Positions 17,629-27,001 of a stretch of 64,000 bases of DNA are shown here, in pieces. Position 1 is the first letter of the stretch, and each line of letters begins with the position of its first letter. The position numbers were made by a program, and so were the translations under genes. The DNA comes from Bacteroidales bacterium (GTDB taxonomy: Bacteria > Bacteroidota > Bacteroidia > Bacteroidales > UBA12077), in contig JAEINU010000004.1 in assembly GCA_016342685.1 (NCBI GenBank), positions 434,001 through 498,000 of the forward strand, written 5' to 3'. A model generated the notes under the pieces. It was not told the origin of the DNA and made no database searches. It worked only from the letters and a program-made list of their open reading frames with translations.

Positions 17629-18576
17629 TTATTTTTGAATTCTATTTTGATTTGTTGGTAAAGGTACGATTATTTCTTTTTCTTTATTATTTGATTTTAC
17701 TTGCTTTTTTTTCTGTTTAGCAAAATGCACAGTGTAAATTCCAATAACAACTATAATTCCCCCACAAATTTGCCAGATAGTTAGTTTTTCACCTAGCATT
17801 ACAAATGCAATAATTCCAGCTAACACAGGTTGAGCAAGCAAAGTGGCTGAGACTAAAGAAGCAGGTAAATGGCCTTGAGCATAATTGATAAGAAACCATG
17901 CACCAGCCTGAATCATAACACCCATAACAATGAATAAAGCCCATGCTTTTGATGAATATCCAATAAATTCGAAATCCTGAATTAACACAAAAATTCCAAG
18001 GAATATACTTGTTGCTAGGGAACTTATAAACAGATAGGATATTGTATTTAAATATCTTCTTCCAATTTGGGTAAGAAGCATAAATCCTGCATAAAACATA
18101 CCTGCAAAAAGACCAAGAATTAAGCCTTTAAAAATCCCATTAGGTTGATATAAATCCTGAATCATTAGAAATGTAACACCGATTAAAGCAACTAATAATC
18201 CTATCCAGAATTTATAAGTTTGACGTTCTTTAAAAAACAGAAATGCTCCAATTCCAACCCATAATGGTGCAAGATTACCAACCAATGTTGGCATAGCAGC
18301 ATTCGAATGCATAATACCTGTTGCCCATAAAGCCATATCAATAGCTAAACAAAGTCCGGCAAAAATTGCAATAACAATTCCTTTTGATTTTAGTTTTTCT
18401 TTGCTTTTAAGTCGTGAAATTGTAAAAGGAATAATTAAGGTAATGGTTCCAAACAGTAATCTATAGAATACGGTAATTGTTCCAGGAGCTCCTGCATCTT
18501 TTATTAGAACTGGCGAAAAGGCAATTAAGAATGCTCCCAAAATCAGGAAAATATATGGTTTTTTATTGTTGTTCAT
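17629..18576 (-). CDS. EamA/DMT-family transporter
   Basis: 315 aa with ten predicted transmembrane segments in two EamA halves (about 5-145 and 155-285). Landmarks are PTLVGNLAPLWVGIGAFLFF at the end of the first half and LPASLVSATLLAQPVLAGII at the end of the second. A short charged tail follows. DMT-family permeases export metabolites or amino acids; the substrate here is not readable. It is 42 bp downstream of a secreted protein gene on the same strand and 20 bp upstream of the small lysine-rich ORF, so a three-gene unit is possible. Confidence 0.85.
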   Translation of the reverse strand: MNNNKKPYIFLILGAFLIAFSPVLIKDAGAPGTITVFYRLLFGTITLIIPFTISRLKSKEKLKSKGIVIAIFAGLCLAIDMALWATGIMHSNAAMPTLVGNLAPLWVGIGAFLFFKERQTYKFWIGLLVALIGVTFLMIQDLYQPNGIFKGLILGLFAGMFYAGFMLLTQIGRRYLNTISYLFISSLATSIFLGIFVLIQDFEFIGYSSKAWALFIVMGVMIQAGAWFLINYAQGHLPASLVSATLLAQPVLAGIIAFVMLGEKLTIWQICGGIIVVIGIYTVHFAKQKKKQVKSNNKEKEIIVPLPTNQNRIQK

Positions 18577-18618
18577 TTCAGTTTTTTATATGTAACTACA
18601 TGTTATGCATAAAAACTC

Positions 18619-20223
18619 TTAATTCATAAAAGTTACTTTTATTAAAACATCTTCTTTTTTCTTTTTGTATGCTTCTAATATAATTTCATTATCATCAAGG
18701 ATTATTAGTCTGTCAGTATAAAATTGTTTTAAAGTCATTCCTTTGATGGAACTGGTTTTCAACACAGGAATTTTTTTAATTTCTCCAGTTAATTCAGATA
18801 TTTTATAAGCAAATAATACGGCTTCTTTTTTATCCTGATAAGTATAGGGTTCCGCATTTAATGGTTCATCCAAATTATCAGGAGTATCAAAAAAGATTAT
18901 ATAATAAAAACCATTATTGAAGAAATTTTTAAAAGACATTGTTCCTTTTCCTTTACTACCAAACTGCTCTTTAGATATTTTTTTCATCCAAGTGGTTTTT
19001 CCTTCTGGATCTATTTTAGTAACAATAATATCATTATAATTATAAATATAGTTTTCATGTCTTCCGGTTTTCGAGTATGTAGTAATTGTTTCAATATACT
19101 GTTGCTCGCTTATAATAGTTAAACTTTCGTCATTGTTTTTGATTGTTTTAACAATTTTATAATCAATAAGTTCAGGTCTTGGTGGTTCATTGTAATATAA
19201 GTCAGTTTCATCGTTTTTAATATCAACTGTTTTTTCAAAGAATTTATTGGGAAATTCAAAAAGAGAAGTATTCCGAGATTTTCCATTTTGATCCATATCT
19301 AAAATAAAAAGACCATGAGCTTGAAATTGAACTGGATCTTCACTATAAAAACCGCTAAAAGAGATTTGATTTTCTGTAGTTTCAGAAAATTTTATGCTGG
19401 TAATTAATTTATCCCCGGCATCCATTCCTGATAGATTAAACATGGTATCGGAATTAGTTTGATATTTAAAGATTTCCAGTTCAGGAATTTCTTTCCTGTG
19501 ATTTTTGTTGTTTTCGTAAACAGTTGCAAGAATATATACATTTCCTTTGGGGTCAATTGCATGGTCATGAAAATTCATTTGTTTTTCAGTGTATTGCATT
19601 TTTACTTCTCTATTCCACAAAGGCTTTATGTACTGGTTAAAAACATATATTCCGGTTATATCATAATTAATGGCATCAATCCTTTTTTCACGTAAATAGC
19701 GATACTGGACAAGAAGTTTTGAATTGTCATCAGATATTTTAAAGTAAAATTTATGACTTATTCCATGCCCCCAAAAACCAACAATATTATCAATAGGTAT
19801 TCTTGATAAATGATGGTTTACCGTAATTAATTTTGTTGTGATAGCCTCAAATTTCCCGGTTTCAAAATTTATTTCTTTGTAAAATAATTGCTCATTTTTA
19901 TTGGGTTTATCCCAAAGAGAATAGAAAAAGTAATATTTTTTGTTCAATTCTATAATGCTTTCTACCACTGAATTTTCAGGGAGTTTTTCTTTATTTGTTT
20001 TTATCAGTGCTGGTTCTGTCGAATTTATTTTTTGTATAAATACATCTTCGGCAATAACTTTAACACTTAATATTTTATTTTCTTTATAGAAGTAAACCTT
20101 TCTCTTGCCATCAATAACTTGGTAAGGTTTGCTTACTTCGAAAGAAAAATCATCGGAAGATTCAACTTGGGCATGCAATAAATAAGGAAGTGTGAGAATA
20201 ACAGATAATAAAATAAGTCTCAT
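18619..20223 (-). CDS. Secreted protein of unknown function
   Basis: 534 aa with a cleavable signal peptide (about 1-18, LPYLLHA). The mature part is rich in short beta strands with aromatic residues and repeating 'N-x-Y/F-I-x-D' blocks, which looks like a beta-propeller, but no named domain was recognised. It has no lipobox and no T9SS C-terminal domain. A TACTTTTG element lies about 35 bp upstream. Position before the EamA gene gives no clue to function. Confidence 0.65.
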   Translation of the reverse strand: MRLILLSVILTLPYLLHAQVESSDDFSFEVSKPYQVIDGKRKVYFYKENKILSVKVIAEDVFIQKINSTEPALIKTNKEKLPENSVVESIIELNKKYYFFYSLWDKPNKNEQLFYKEINFETGKFEAITTKLITVNHHLSRIPIDNIVGFWGHGISHKFYFKISDDNSKLLVQYRYLREKRIDAINYDITGIYVFNQYIKPLWNREVKMQYTEKQMNFHDHAIDPKGNVYILATVYENNKNHRKEIPELEIFKYQTNSDTMFNLSGMDAGDKLITSIKFSETTENQISFSGFYSEDPVQFQAHGLFILDMDQNGKSRNTSLFEFPNKFFEKTVDIKNDETDLYYNEPPRPELIDYKIVKTIKNNDESLTIISEQQYIETITTYSKTGRHENYIYNYNDIIVTKIDPEGKTTWMKKISKEQFGSKGKGTMSFKNFFNNGFYYIIFFDTPDNLDEPLNAEPYTYQDKKEAVLFAYKISELTGEIKKIPVLKTSSIKGMTLKQFYTDRLIILDDNEIILEAYKKKKEDVLIKVTFMN

Positions 20224-20257
20224 AAGTATTTAATAAGAAGGTTAATTGTTGTGGTTT

Positions 20258-20265
20258 CAAAAGTA
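20258..20265 (-). promoter_or_regulatory. Bacteroidota-type -7 element (TACTTTTG)
   Basis: Minus-strand TACTTTTG matches TAnnTTTG and lies 34 bp upstream of the secreted protein ATG. No good -33 box is seen. Confidence 0.4.
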
Positions 20266-20477
20266 TTTCTTTTTCTTTAAAACAGTTTCCTGAATTTGAT
20301 AATTTTATAGAATAAGGAAAAAAAAGAGTTTAAACAATTATTCAGAATTTATGCTTTTACAAATGATTTGTAGATTGTTGTAAATATCTTTATATTAAAC
20401 CTTAATATCAAACTAAAACATTAAATGTATAATTCTGTTTATATATTTAATATTCTATGGTTTAAATAAAATTAAGT

Positions 20478-21074
20478 ATGAAAGTATTAATCTTATTTGC
20501 TCATCCTGCATTTCATAAATCAAAAGTTAACAAAATTCTGGTTGATGGTTTATCAGAACTTGAAGGTGTTACTTTTCATGATTTATACGAGCATTATCCT
20601 GAATTCGATATTGATGTTAAGGAAGAACAAAAATTACTATCTGAGCATGATTGCATCATATTTCAGCATCCGATTTTTTGGTATAGTACTCCGGCTATTT
20701 TAAAAGAATGGCAGGATTTGGTATTAGAACACGGTTGGGCATTTGGGAGTGAGGGAAATGCACTTAAAGACAAATTATTTTTTTGTGCCTTAACAGCAGG
20801 TGGGCCTGAACAAGCGTATCAAGTAGAAGGTTATCATAATCATACTTTGAATCAATTGTTAGCTCCGCTTAAGCAAACAGCACAATTGTGTAAAATGATT
20901 CCTTTACCCCCTTTTGCTGTGCATGGCACTCATGCAATGGAAACCGATGAAATTTTAGATCATAAAAATGATTATTTTACTTTATTAAAAATGATTATTG
21001 ATGATAAATTGGATTTAGATAAAGTTTCGGAGCTGGATTATTTAAATCAATATTTAATTAAGGAGGAGTTGTAA
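20478..21074 (+). CDS. KefF/KefG-type NAD(P)H-dependent flavoprotein oxidoreductase
   Basis: 198 aa flavodoxin-like fold. The signatures are VLILFAHPAFHKSKVN at the phosphate-binding loop, FQHPIFWYSTPAILKEWQD and LTAGGPEQAYQ, as in KefF/KefG/NQO1-like quinone reductases. In characterised systems this protein is the ancillary activator that binds the KefC/KefB potassium efflux channel. The stop (TAA ending at 21074) is immediately followed by the kefC-like ATG at 21076, and AGGAGG lies inside its last codons. The two are translationally coupled. Confidence 0.88.
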   Translation: MKVLILFAHPAFHKSKVNKILVDGLSELEGVTFHDLYEHYPEFDIDVKEEQKLLSEHDCIIFQHPIFWYSTPAILKEWQDLVLEHGWAFGSEGNALKDKLFFCALTAGGPEQAYQVEGYHNHTLNQLLAPLKQTAQLCKMIPLPPFAVHGTHAMETDEILDHKNDYFTLLKMIIDDKLDLDKVSELDYLNQYLIKEEL

Positions 21075-21075
21075 T

Positions 21076-22992
21076 ATGCACGATGGTGATTTTTTTTATC
21101 AGGCATTTGTTTATTTAAGTGCAGCAGTAATTGCTGTTCCAGTTGCTAAGAAATTAGGATTAGGATCGGTTTTAGGATATTTAATTGCTGGAGTTTTAAT
21201 CGGACCTTTTGTTTTTGGTTTTATTGGGCAGGAAGGACAGGATGTAATGCATTTTGCTGAGTTTGGTGTTGTAATGATGTTGTTTTTAGTTGGATTGGAA
21301 TTACAGCCTTCTTTATTGTGGAAATTGCGTTCTCCAATTTTAGGATTGGGAGGAATACAAGTAATTGCTACATCAGCAATAATAACAGGATTGGTATTGT
21401 TATTTACTTCTTTACCTTGGCAAACTGCTTTGGCAATTGGACTTACATTAGCTCTTTCATCAACCGCAATTGTTTTACAAACGCTGAGTGAAAAAGGATT
21501 GCTTAAAACCGAGGGAGGACAAAATGCCTTTTCTGTTTTATTATTTCAGGATATTGCTGTAATTCCCATATTGGCGTTTCTTCCGCTTTTAGCTATTGCA
21601 GAAGCGGGAACTACAGTTGCACATGAAAGTACAACATGGATTGATGGGCTGCCAATTGTTCTTCGCACATTAGTCATTTTAGGAGTAATTGTTTCTATTG
21701 TAGTTGGTGGGCGATATTTAATTAGTCCGGCATTTCGATTAATTGCTCAAACGCGATTAAGAGAATTATTTACGGCAGCTGCATTATTACTGGTTATTGG
21801 AATAACACTTTTAATGACTAAGGTAGGATTAAGCCCTGCATTGGGAACATTTTTAGCAGGAGTTGTTTTAGCTCAGAGCGAATATCGTCACGAGCTGGAA
21901 ACAGATATAGAGCCGTTTAAAGGATTGTTATTGGGATTGTTTTTTATTGCTGTCGGTGCATCAATTGATTTTCAGCTTATCGTAAATAATCCAGGATTAA
22001 TCACATTAATTGTATTAGGACTGGTTGTTGTAAAATTAGTTGTTCTGTACGTAATTGGTAGATTTTTTGGTATGCGAATGGATAATAATATGATGTTTGC
22101 TTTTGGATTGGCACAAGGGGGTGAATTTGCTTTTGTATTATTTTCTTATGCACTTAAAAATGGAGTAATAACTGATTCAACCGCAAATCCATTAATAGCT
22201 GCTGTTGCAATATCTATGGCATTAACTCCACTTTTAATGCTACTTAACGAGAAATTGATTCAACCATATTTTGGAACCAAAAAAGAAGACGATAGAGAAG
22301 CTGATGTAATTGATGAGCAAAACGAAGTTATTATTGCCGGATTTGGTAGATATGGAAGTACTATCGGAAGATTTTTGCAAGCTAATGGAACTCAGGCAAC
22401 GTATCTCGATATTGATCCGAATAATGTTGAATTGTTGAGAAAGTTGGGCTTAAAGGTATTTTATGGAGACGCTTCGCGACATGACTTGTTGAATGCGGCT
22501 GGAGCTAAGGAAGCAAAACTTTTAATTGTAGCTGTTGACGATTCGGAAAAAGCAATCGAGATTATTGAAACAGCACAAAAACACTTTCCACACCTTAAGA
22601 TTATTTCTAGATCTAAATCATGGGACGATTATTTTAATATGCTTGATAAAGACTTGTTGGGTGTATTCAGAGAGTTTTCGGACGGTGCTTTGCGAATGGC
22701 GGCTGATGCATTATGTTTTGTGGGATTAAGAAAAAATCAGGTTCAACGTGCGTTAAAAAAGTTTCGTAAGCACGACGAAATGTATTTAAAGGAACTTGCC
22801 AGCTCACGACATGAACATAATACCTTTATTAAGCACAGTAAGCAACACATCGAAGATCTGGAGAAGATGATTTTGGATGATATTGAAAACGAAGCAAAAG
22901 ACAAAGATTTAGGATGGGATACCACAACTATAAAAGAAGAGTTTATCCCAATTCTTAATAAATTAAAAGAGGAAGCAAAAAAGAACACCTAA
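21076..22992 (+). CDS. KefC/KefB-like glutathione-gated-type K+/H+ antiporter (CPA2)
   Basis: 638 aa. The membrane domain (about 1-385) contains CPA2 signatures (GVLIGPFVFGF, FGVVMMLFLVGLELQP, LALSSTAIVLQTL). A cytoplasmic RCK/TrkA-N domain starts near residue 417 with NEVIIAGFGRYGSTIG. The C-terminus has a charged extension typical of KefC. Classical Kef systems are held shut by glutathione and opened by glutathione adducts with electrophiles. The partner oxidoreductase directly upstream fits that type. Its last codons nearly touch the convergent YyaL-like gene (6 bp apart). Confidence 0.9.
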   Translation: MHDGDFFYQAFVYLSAAVIAVPVAKKLGLGSVLGYLIAGVLIGPFVFGFIGQEGQDVMHFAEFGVVMMLFLVGLELQPSLLWKLRSPILGLGGIQVIATSAIITGLVLLFTSLPWQTALAIGLTLALSSTAIVLQTLSEKGLLKTEGGQNAFSVLLFQDIAVIPILAFLPLLAIAEAGTTVAHESTTWIDGLPIVLRTLVILGVIVSIVVGGRYLISPAFRLIAQTRLRELFTAAALLLVIGITLLMTKVGLSPALGTFLAGVVLAQSEYRHELETDIEPFKGLLLGLFFIAVGASIDFQLIVNNPGLITLIVLGLVVVKLVVLYVIGRFFGMRMDNNMMFAFGLAQGGEFAFVLFSYALKNGVITDSTANPLIAAVAISMALTPLLMLLNEKLIQPYFGTKKEDDREADVIDEQNEVIIAGFGRYGSTIGRFLQANGTQATYLDIDPNNVELLRKLGLKVFYGDASRHDLLNAAGAKEAKLLIVAVDDSEKAIEIIETAQKHFPHLKIISRSKSWDDYFNMLDKDLLGVFREFSDGALRMAADALCFVGLRKNQVQRALKKFRKHDEMYLKELASSRHEHNTFIKHSKQHIEDLEKMILDDIENEAKDKDLGWDTTTIKEEFIPILNKLKEEAKKNT

Positions 22993-22998
22993 AACCAA

Positions 22999-25107
22999 TT
23001 AGTTGATTTGCTTAAGAGCTTCAGCAACTTCTGTTACTGGCAACTTACATGTTCTATTTTGACACACATAGATTGTGGTTTGTCCTTTTATGTTTTTATT
23101 CTTGAGAAGAGATAATGTCCCTTCGTTTTTACCTCCTGATAAAAACACATTTGGTAAATAGTGTTGATCTAATTCTTTTCGTTTGGCTTCAAAATCTTTT
23201 CCAACAATTGCTATTTCGTAAGGTTCACTTGCAAACCATGCCATTAGAATATCCCAATTTGCAAAATAAGCGCCACTTTTTAAGGCATTTTCTTTTACAT
23301 TGCTTAGCATTTTTTCTGATTTCAGGATATAGTCGTCATTGTAAAAGTATTTACCTAGAACGAATAGATTTTTAGCCATTTCGGAATTTGATGCAGGAAT
23401 TACATTATCCATTAATTCCATTTTACGTGCAATAAGAGCAGGATCTAAATCAGATGTATAATAAAATAACCCACTGGTTTTGTTATAGAAATGCTCAAGA
23501 GAATAATTCAATAAATCACCTGCTTCTATTAACCATTTTTCATCGAAAGTAGCTTGATACAGCGAAACAAATGCAGCAATTGTAAATGCATAATCATCTA
23601 AAAATCCATTAATTGATGCTTTTCCGTTTTTATAGTTTCTATGCAATCTGTTATCGGAAGTTTTAATTTTCGAATTAATAAACTCAGCATTTTTTAAGGC
23701 AAGTTTTAAATAATGTTCATCCCCGAATACTCTATAAGCATCGACATAGGCTTTAAGTATCAGTGAATTCCACGATGTAAGAATTTTATCGTCTAATCCC
23801 GGACGAATGCGTTTTTCACGTTCTTTTAAAAGTATTGTTTTTGCTTCAAAGACTCTTATTAATAATTCACTTTCCGTAATTTGATATTTCTCTGCAATAA
23901 CTTTTTCGTTGGATTTATTAAGTAAGATGTTTTTCCCATCTTCCCAGTTCCCATTTTCTGTTACATTGTAATAGTCAATTATTAGATCTGTTTTTTCTCC
24001 TAAAACTTCTTTTAATTCATTCTTTGTCCAAACATAAAATTTTCCTTCTTCGCCTTCGCTGTCGGCATCTAGCGAGGAATAAAAACCACCTTCTTTCGAT
24101 GTTAGTTCGCGTTCAATAAATGCTAAAGTTTCTTGTACTATAATTTTATAGTTGGGATTTTTTGTTTGTTGATAAGCAGATGAATAAAGACTTACAAGTT
24201 GAGCATTATCATACAACATTTTTTCAAAATGGGGTACCTTCCATAATTCATCAACAGAATATCGAGCAAAACCACCACCAACCTGGTCGTAAATTCCACC
24301 ATCAGCCATTTTATCTAAAGTTGTTGTAACAGCTTTTAGTGCATCATCATTGTTCGTTAAATAGTTATATTGTAATAGAAACTGATAACCAACTGGTAAA
24401 GGAAATTTTGGTGCACCTTTTGTTCCGCCATTTTTATAATCAACACTTCTTTTCCAGCTCTCGAAAATTGTATTTAAATCATTTATAGAAAACTTTGAGA
24501 TTTCTGGACTCATGTTAATTAGTTCGCTAGACTGAACGCCTTGCGTGAGTGATTTTGCCTGCTCTTCTGCTTTTTCAGGATTTTGTTTTACAAAATTTGA
24601 AACCTGACCAAGCATATCGAGCCATTTTTCTTTTGGGAAATAAGTTCCACCGTAAATTGGTCGTCCATCTGGCAAAGTAATGCAATTCAAAGGCCAACCG
24701 CCACTTCCTGTAATCAGTTGAACTGCATTCATGTAGACCTGATCAATATCGGGTCTTTCTTCCCTATCAATTTTAATCGCTACAAAATGATCGTTCATGA
24801 ATTGGGCAACTTCTTCGTTTTCGAAACTTTCATGTTCCATTACATGGCACCAATGACAGGCCGCGTAACCAATACTTATGATAATTAATTTGTTTTCAGC
24901 CTTAGCCTTGTCCAAAGCTTCTTTTCCCCATGGATACCAATTAACAGGATTATGTGCATGTTGTAATAAATAAGGACTGCTCTCGTTAATGAGCTTGTTT
25001 GTAAATTTATGTTCTGTTGATTTCATCTGATTATTTTTATGATGTGATTGTCCGCATGAAGTAAGAGAAAGAAATAAAATAAAATTGAGAATGTAAAAGA
25101 TTTTCAT
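22999..25107 (-). CDS. YyaL/SSP411-like thioredoxin-domain protein, predicted lipoprotein
   Basis: 702 aa. The DUF255 thioredoxin-fold N-terminus is clear: [20 protein letters not shown] then [15 protein letters not shown] with the C84-H-W-C87 redox-like motif, and [23 protein letters not shown]. An (alpha/alpha)6 barrel-like domain follows to the end ([26 protein letters not shown]). Family members are normally cytosolic and of unclear function. Here a lipobox at C18 ([10 protein letters not shown]) predicts membrane anchoring. It is convergent with the Kef operon and divergent from the LysE-type gene. Confidence 0.88.
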   Translation of the reverse strand: MKIFYILNFILFLSLTSCGQSHHKNNQMKSTEHKFTNKLINESSPYLLQHAHNPVNWYPWGKEALDKAKAENKLIIISIGYAACHWCHVMEHESFENEEVAQFMNDHFVAIKIDREERPDIDQVYMNAVQLITGSGGWPLNCITLPDGRPIYGGTYFPKEKWLDMLGQVSNFVKQNPEKAEEQAKSLTQGVQSSELINMSPEISKFSINDLNTIFESWKRSVDYKNGGTKGAPKFPLPVGYQFLLQYNYLTNNDDALKAVTTTLDKMADGGIYDQVGGGFARYSVDELWKVPHFEKMLYDNAQLVSLYSSAYQQTKNPNYKIIVQETLAFIERELTSKEGGFYSSLDADSEGEEGKFYVWTKNELKEVLGEKTDLIIDYYNVTENGNWEDGKNILLNKSNEKVIAEKYQITESELLIRVFEAKTILLKEREKRIRPGLDDKILTSWNSLILKAYVDAYRVFGDEHYLKLALKNAEFINSKIKTSDNRLHRNYKNGKASINGFLDDYAFTIAAFVSLYQATFDEKWLIEAGDLLNYSLEHFYNKTSGLFYYTSDLDPALIARKMELMDNVIPASNSEMAKNLFVLGKYFYNDDYILKSEKMLSNVKENALKSGAYFANWDILMAWFASEPYEIAIVGKDFEAKRKELDQHYLPNVFLSGGKNEGTLSLLKNKNIKGQTTIYVCQNRTCKLPVTEVAEALKQIN

Positions 25108-25227
25108 AGACCCTGTTTCTTACTTTATATGGCGGCAATATTGAAAACATTCGAGTGCTATATTTGTTCATGATTTCAAGAATATGCTATTTTTACAGTT
25201 GAAAAGAATACTTAAGAATTAATAAGG

Positions 25228-25851
25228 ATGTTAAATTATTTGATTTTTGGAATAACTTATGCTTTTGCTGCAGGAGTTCAGCCAGGACCATTGCAAACCT
25301 ATATTATATCGCAAACAATTGAAAAAGGATGGCGCTCTACTTTACCAGCAATATTTGCACCTTTAATTAGTGATTTACCCATTGTAGTATTAATATTATT
25401 TTTACTTAGTTCAGTTCCTGATAACTTTATTATCTTCTTAAGAATGGGGGGTGGACTGTTTTTAATTTACCTTGGCTATAGAGCATATAAATCATGGAAA
25501 AATTATAATCCTGACGAAGCAATTTCTGATACATCAGGAAAACAAACATTGTTTAGTGCCGCATTGGTTAATCTTTTTAATCCGAATCCTTATTTAGGAT
25601 GGAGTTTAATTATGGGTCCCATGCTTTTGGAAGGATGGCGAATTGAACCTGTTAATGGGATTGCATTGCTAGTTGGCTTTTATATCACTTTGATAATTAC
25701 TCTAGCTGCTACCATAATCATTTTTGCTTTTGCTCGAAAACTTGGACCAAAGATTAGTAAACTCTTACTTGGTATATCATCAATTGTTTTATTCTTGTTT
25801 GGTATTTATCAATTAAGTCTTGGAATATATTATTTTGTTAATATGCAATAA
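25228..25851 (+). CDS. LysE-family amino acid exporter
   Basis: 207 aa with about six transmembrane helices. It has the family motif GVQPGPLQTYIISQTIEKGWR in the first loop and LVNLFNPNPYLGWSLIMGP in the second half. LysE/RhtB proteins export amino acids or related metabolites by cation exchange. The gene stands alone between divergent and convergent neighbours. The start ATG follows AATAAGG, a plausible weak ribosome binding site. Confidence 0.85.
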   Translation: MLNYLIFGITYAFAAGVQPGPLQTYIISQTIEKGWRSTLPAIFAPLISDLPIVVLILFLLSSVPDNFIIFLRMGGGLFLIYLGYRAYKSWKNYNPDEAISDTSGKQTLFSAALVNLFNPNPYLGWSLIMGPMLLEGWRIEPVNGIALLVGFYITLIITLAATIIIFAFARKLGPKISKLLLGISSIVLFLFGIYQLSLGIYYFVNMQ

Positions 25852-25891
25852 CGATTTTCGTTAAATGGAAGCTGTAATCAATTTCGAAATG

Positions 25892-26530
25892 TTATCTTTC
25901 TAAAGAATTAATTGGAAAAGGAACTCCATGGCCAGGATAAACCGTGTGAATAAAGAAGTTTTTTAATTTCCATAGGCTAGAAATAAGTTCTCTTTTATTT
26001 TCATTGATTCTGTTTAATTGGGGCTTTTTGTTATTTGTAAGTAAATCGCCACAAAACAAATCACCATCATCTGTAAGTACTCCTATCGAACCTTTCGAAT
26101 GTCCGGGGAGATATAATATTCGGGCATTAATCCCATATTCCATTAAACTAAAGCCTTCATCAACGTTAAAATCAGGATTAAAGGTCTTAATCTTTAAAAT
26201 CGTGGATAGTAGTTTTTTGAATAAACTGTTTCCTTGCGAATAATTTCGTCCATTTTTTACCATTTTCTCATCATGAAAATGCATAGCTACTTTGGTATGG
26301 TATTTTTCTTTTAAATACGCACAATTCCCTGTATGGTCAAAATCTCCGTGTGTTAATAAAATTAACTTTAAGTTTTCGGGTGTACAACCCGATTTAAGGA
26401 GCTCCTTTTCAAGCTTTTTTCGTTTGGATTTATCTCCAGTATCAATTAAAATATATCCACTTAAATTCTTAATTAGATAACAGTTTCCAGCAAGTCCTCC
26501 CAGAACTATTGTTTTTATATTAGTAATCAT
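25892..26530 (-). CDS. MBL-fold metallo-hydrolase
   Basis: 212 aa. The first metal motif reads T-H-G-D-F-D-H (LLTHGDFDHTGN), the variant with Asp replacing the second His that is common in this subfamily. Other ligands appear as the LPGHSKGS histidine, the D in FCGDLL and H in VYPGHG. It is a small cytosolic hydrolase of YflN-like type, substrate unknown. It lies downstream of a truncated DUF427 gene on the same strand, 96 bp away. Confidence 0.88.
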   Translation of the reverse strand: MITNIKTIVLGGLAGNCYLIKNLSGYILIDTGDKSKRKKLEKELLKSGCTPENLKLILLTHGDFDHTGNCAYLKEKYHTKVAMHFHDEKMVKNGRNYSQGNSLFKKLLSTILKIKTFNPDFNVDEGFSLMEYGINARILYLPGHSKGSIGVLTDDGDLFCGDLLTNNKKPQLNRINENKRELISSLWKLKNFFIHTVYPGHGVPFPINSLER

Positions 26531-26626
26531 TTTGATAGAATTTAAGGATTAATAAAGAAGGTACGAATTCCAATTAAAATCAAATCTGATTAGCAAGGAA
26601 AATTTGAGAGAATGAATTGTTAGTTT

Positions 26627-26791
26627 TTAGGGGTGAATTTTAATTCCTTTCCAAAAACAGATTATTTTGGTTTCACTAGGTTTTAAATATTCACAATTAA
26701 CTGATTCGATTGAGAAGTAAATGGCATCTACAACTTGAACGATGTCATTACTTTCAGTTATTACTTTTCCGTTCCATATTGCTTGTGCCAT
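26627..26791 (-). CDS. Short DUF427-type protein (54 aa), truncated relative to family
   Basis: The ATG-initiated ORF of 54 codons begins MAQAIWNGKVI and contains YFSIESVNCEYLKPSET and CFWKG, which line up with the N-terminal half of DUF427 proteins (AIWNGxVIAES, YFPPESVxxEYLKPSxTxTxCPWKG). Family members are about 90 residues or more. This one stops shortly after the WKG motif, with no trace of the usual second half in any frame of the next 90 bp. It may be a pseudogene or a functional mini version. Confidence 0.65.
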   Translation of the reverse strand: MAQAIWNGKVITESNDIVQVVDAIYFSIESVNCEYLKPSETKIICFWKGIKIHP

Positions 26792-27001
26792 AACAGTAAA
26801 TTTAGTTAATAAACTTCACTATTTGTCCTTTAGCTTTAAGATTAACGAAAATGTAAAGACCCTATCTTGTGGATTAAGTGATATTTGAGCTTGTTTTTAA
26901 TAAAACTGGCAATCAGGCACTTAAATAACGAATAAATATTAAAGTTTGGTAAGCTTAACCATTTTATTTACATGTTTATGTTTAAAAGATGGCGGGTTTA
27001 A

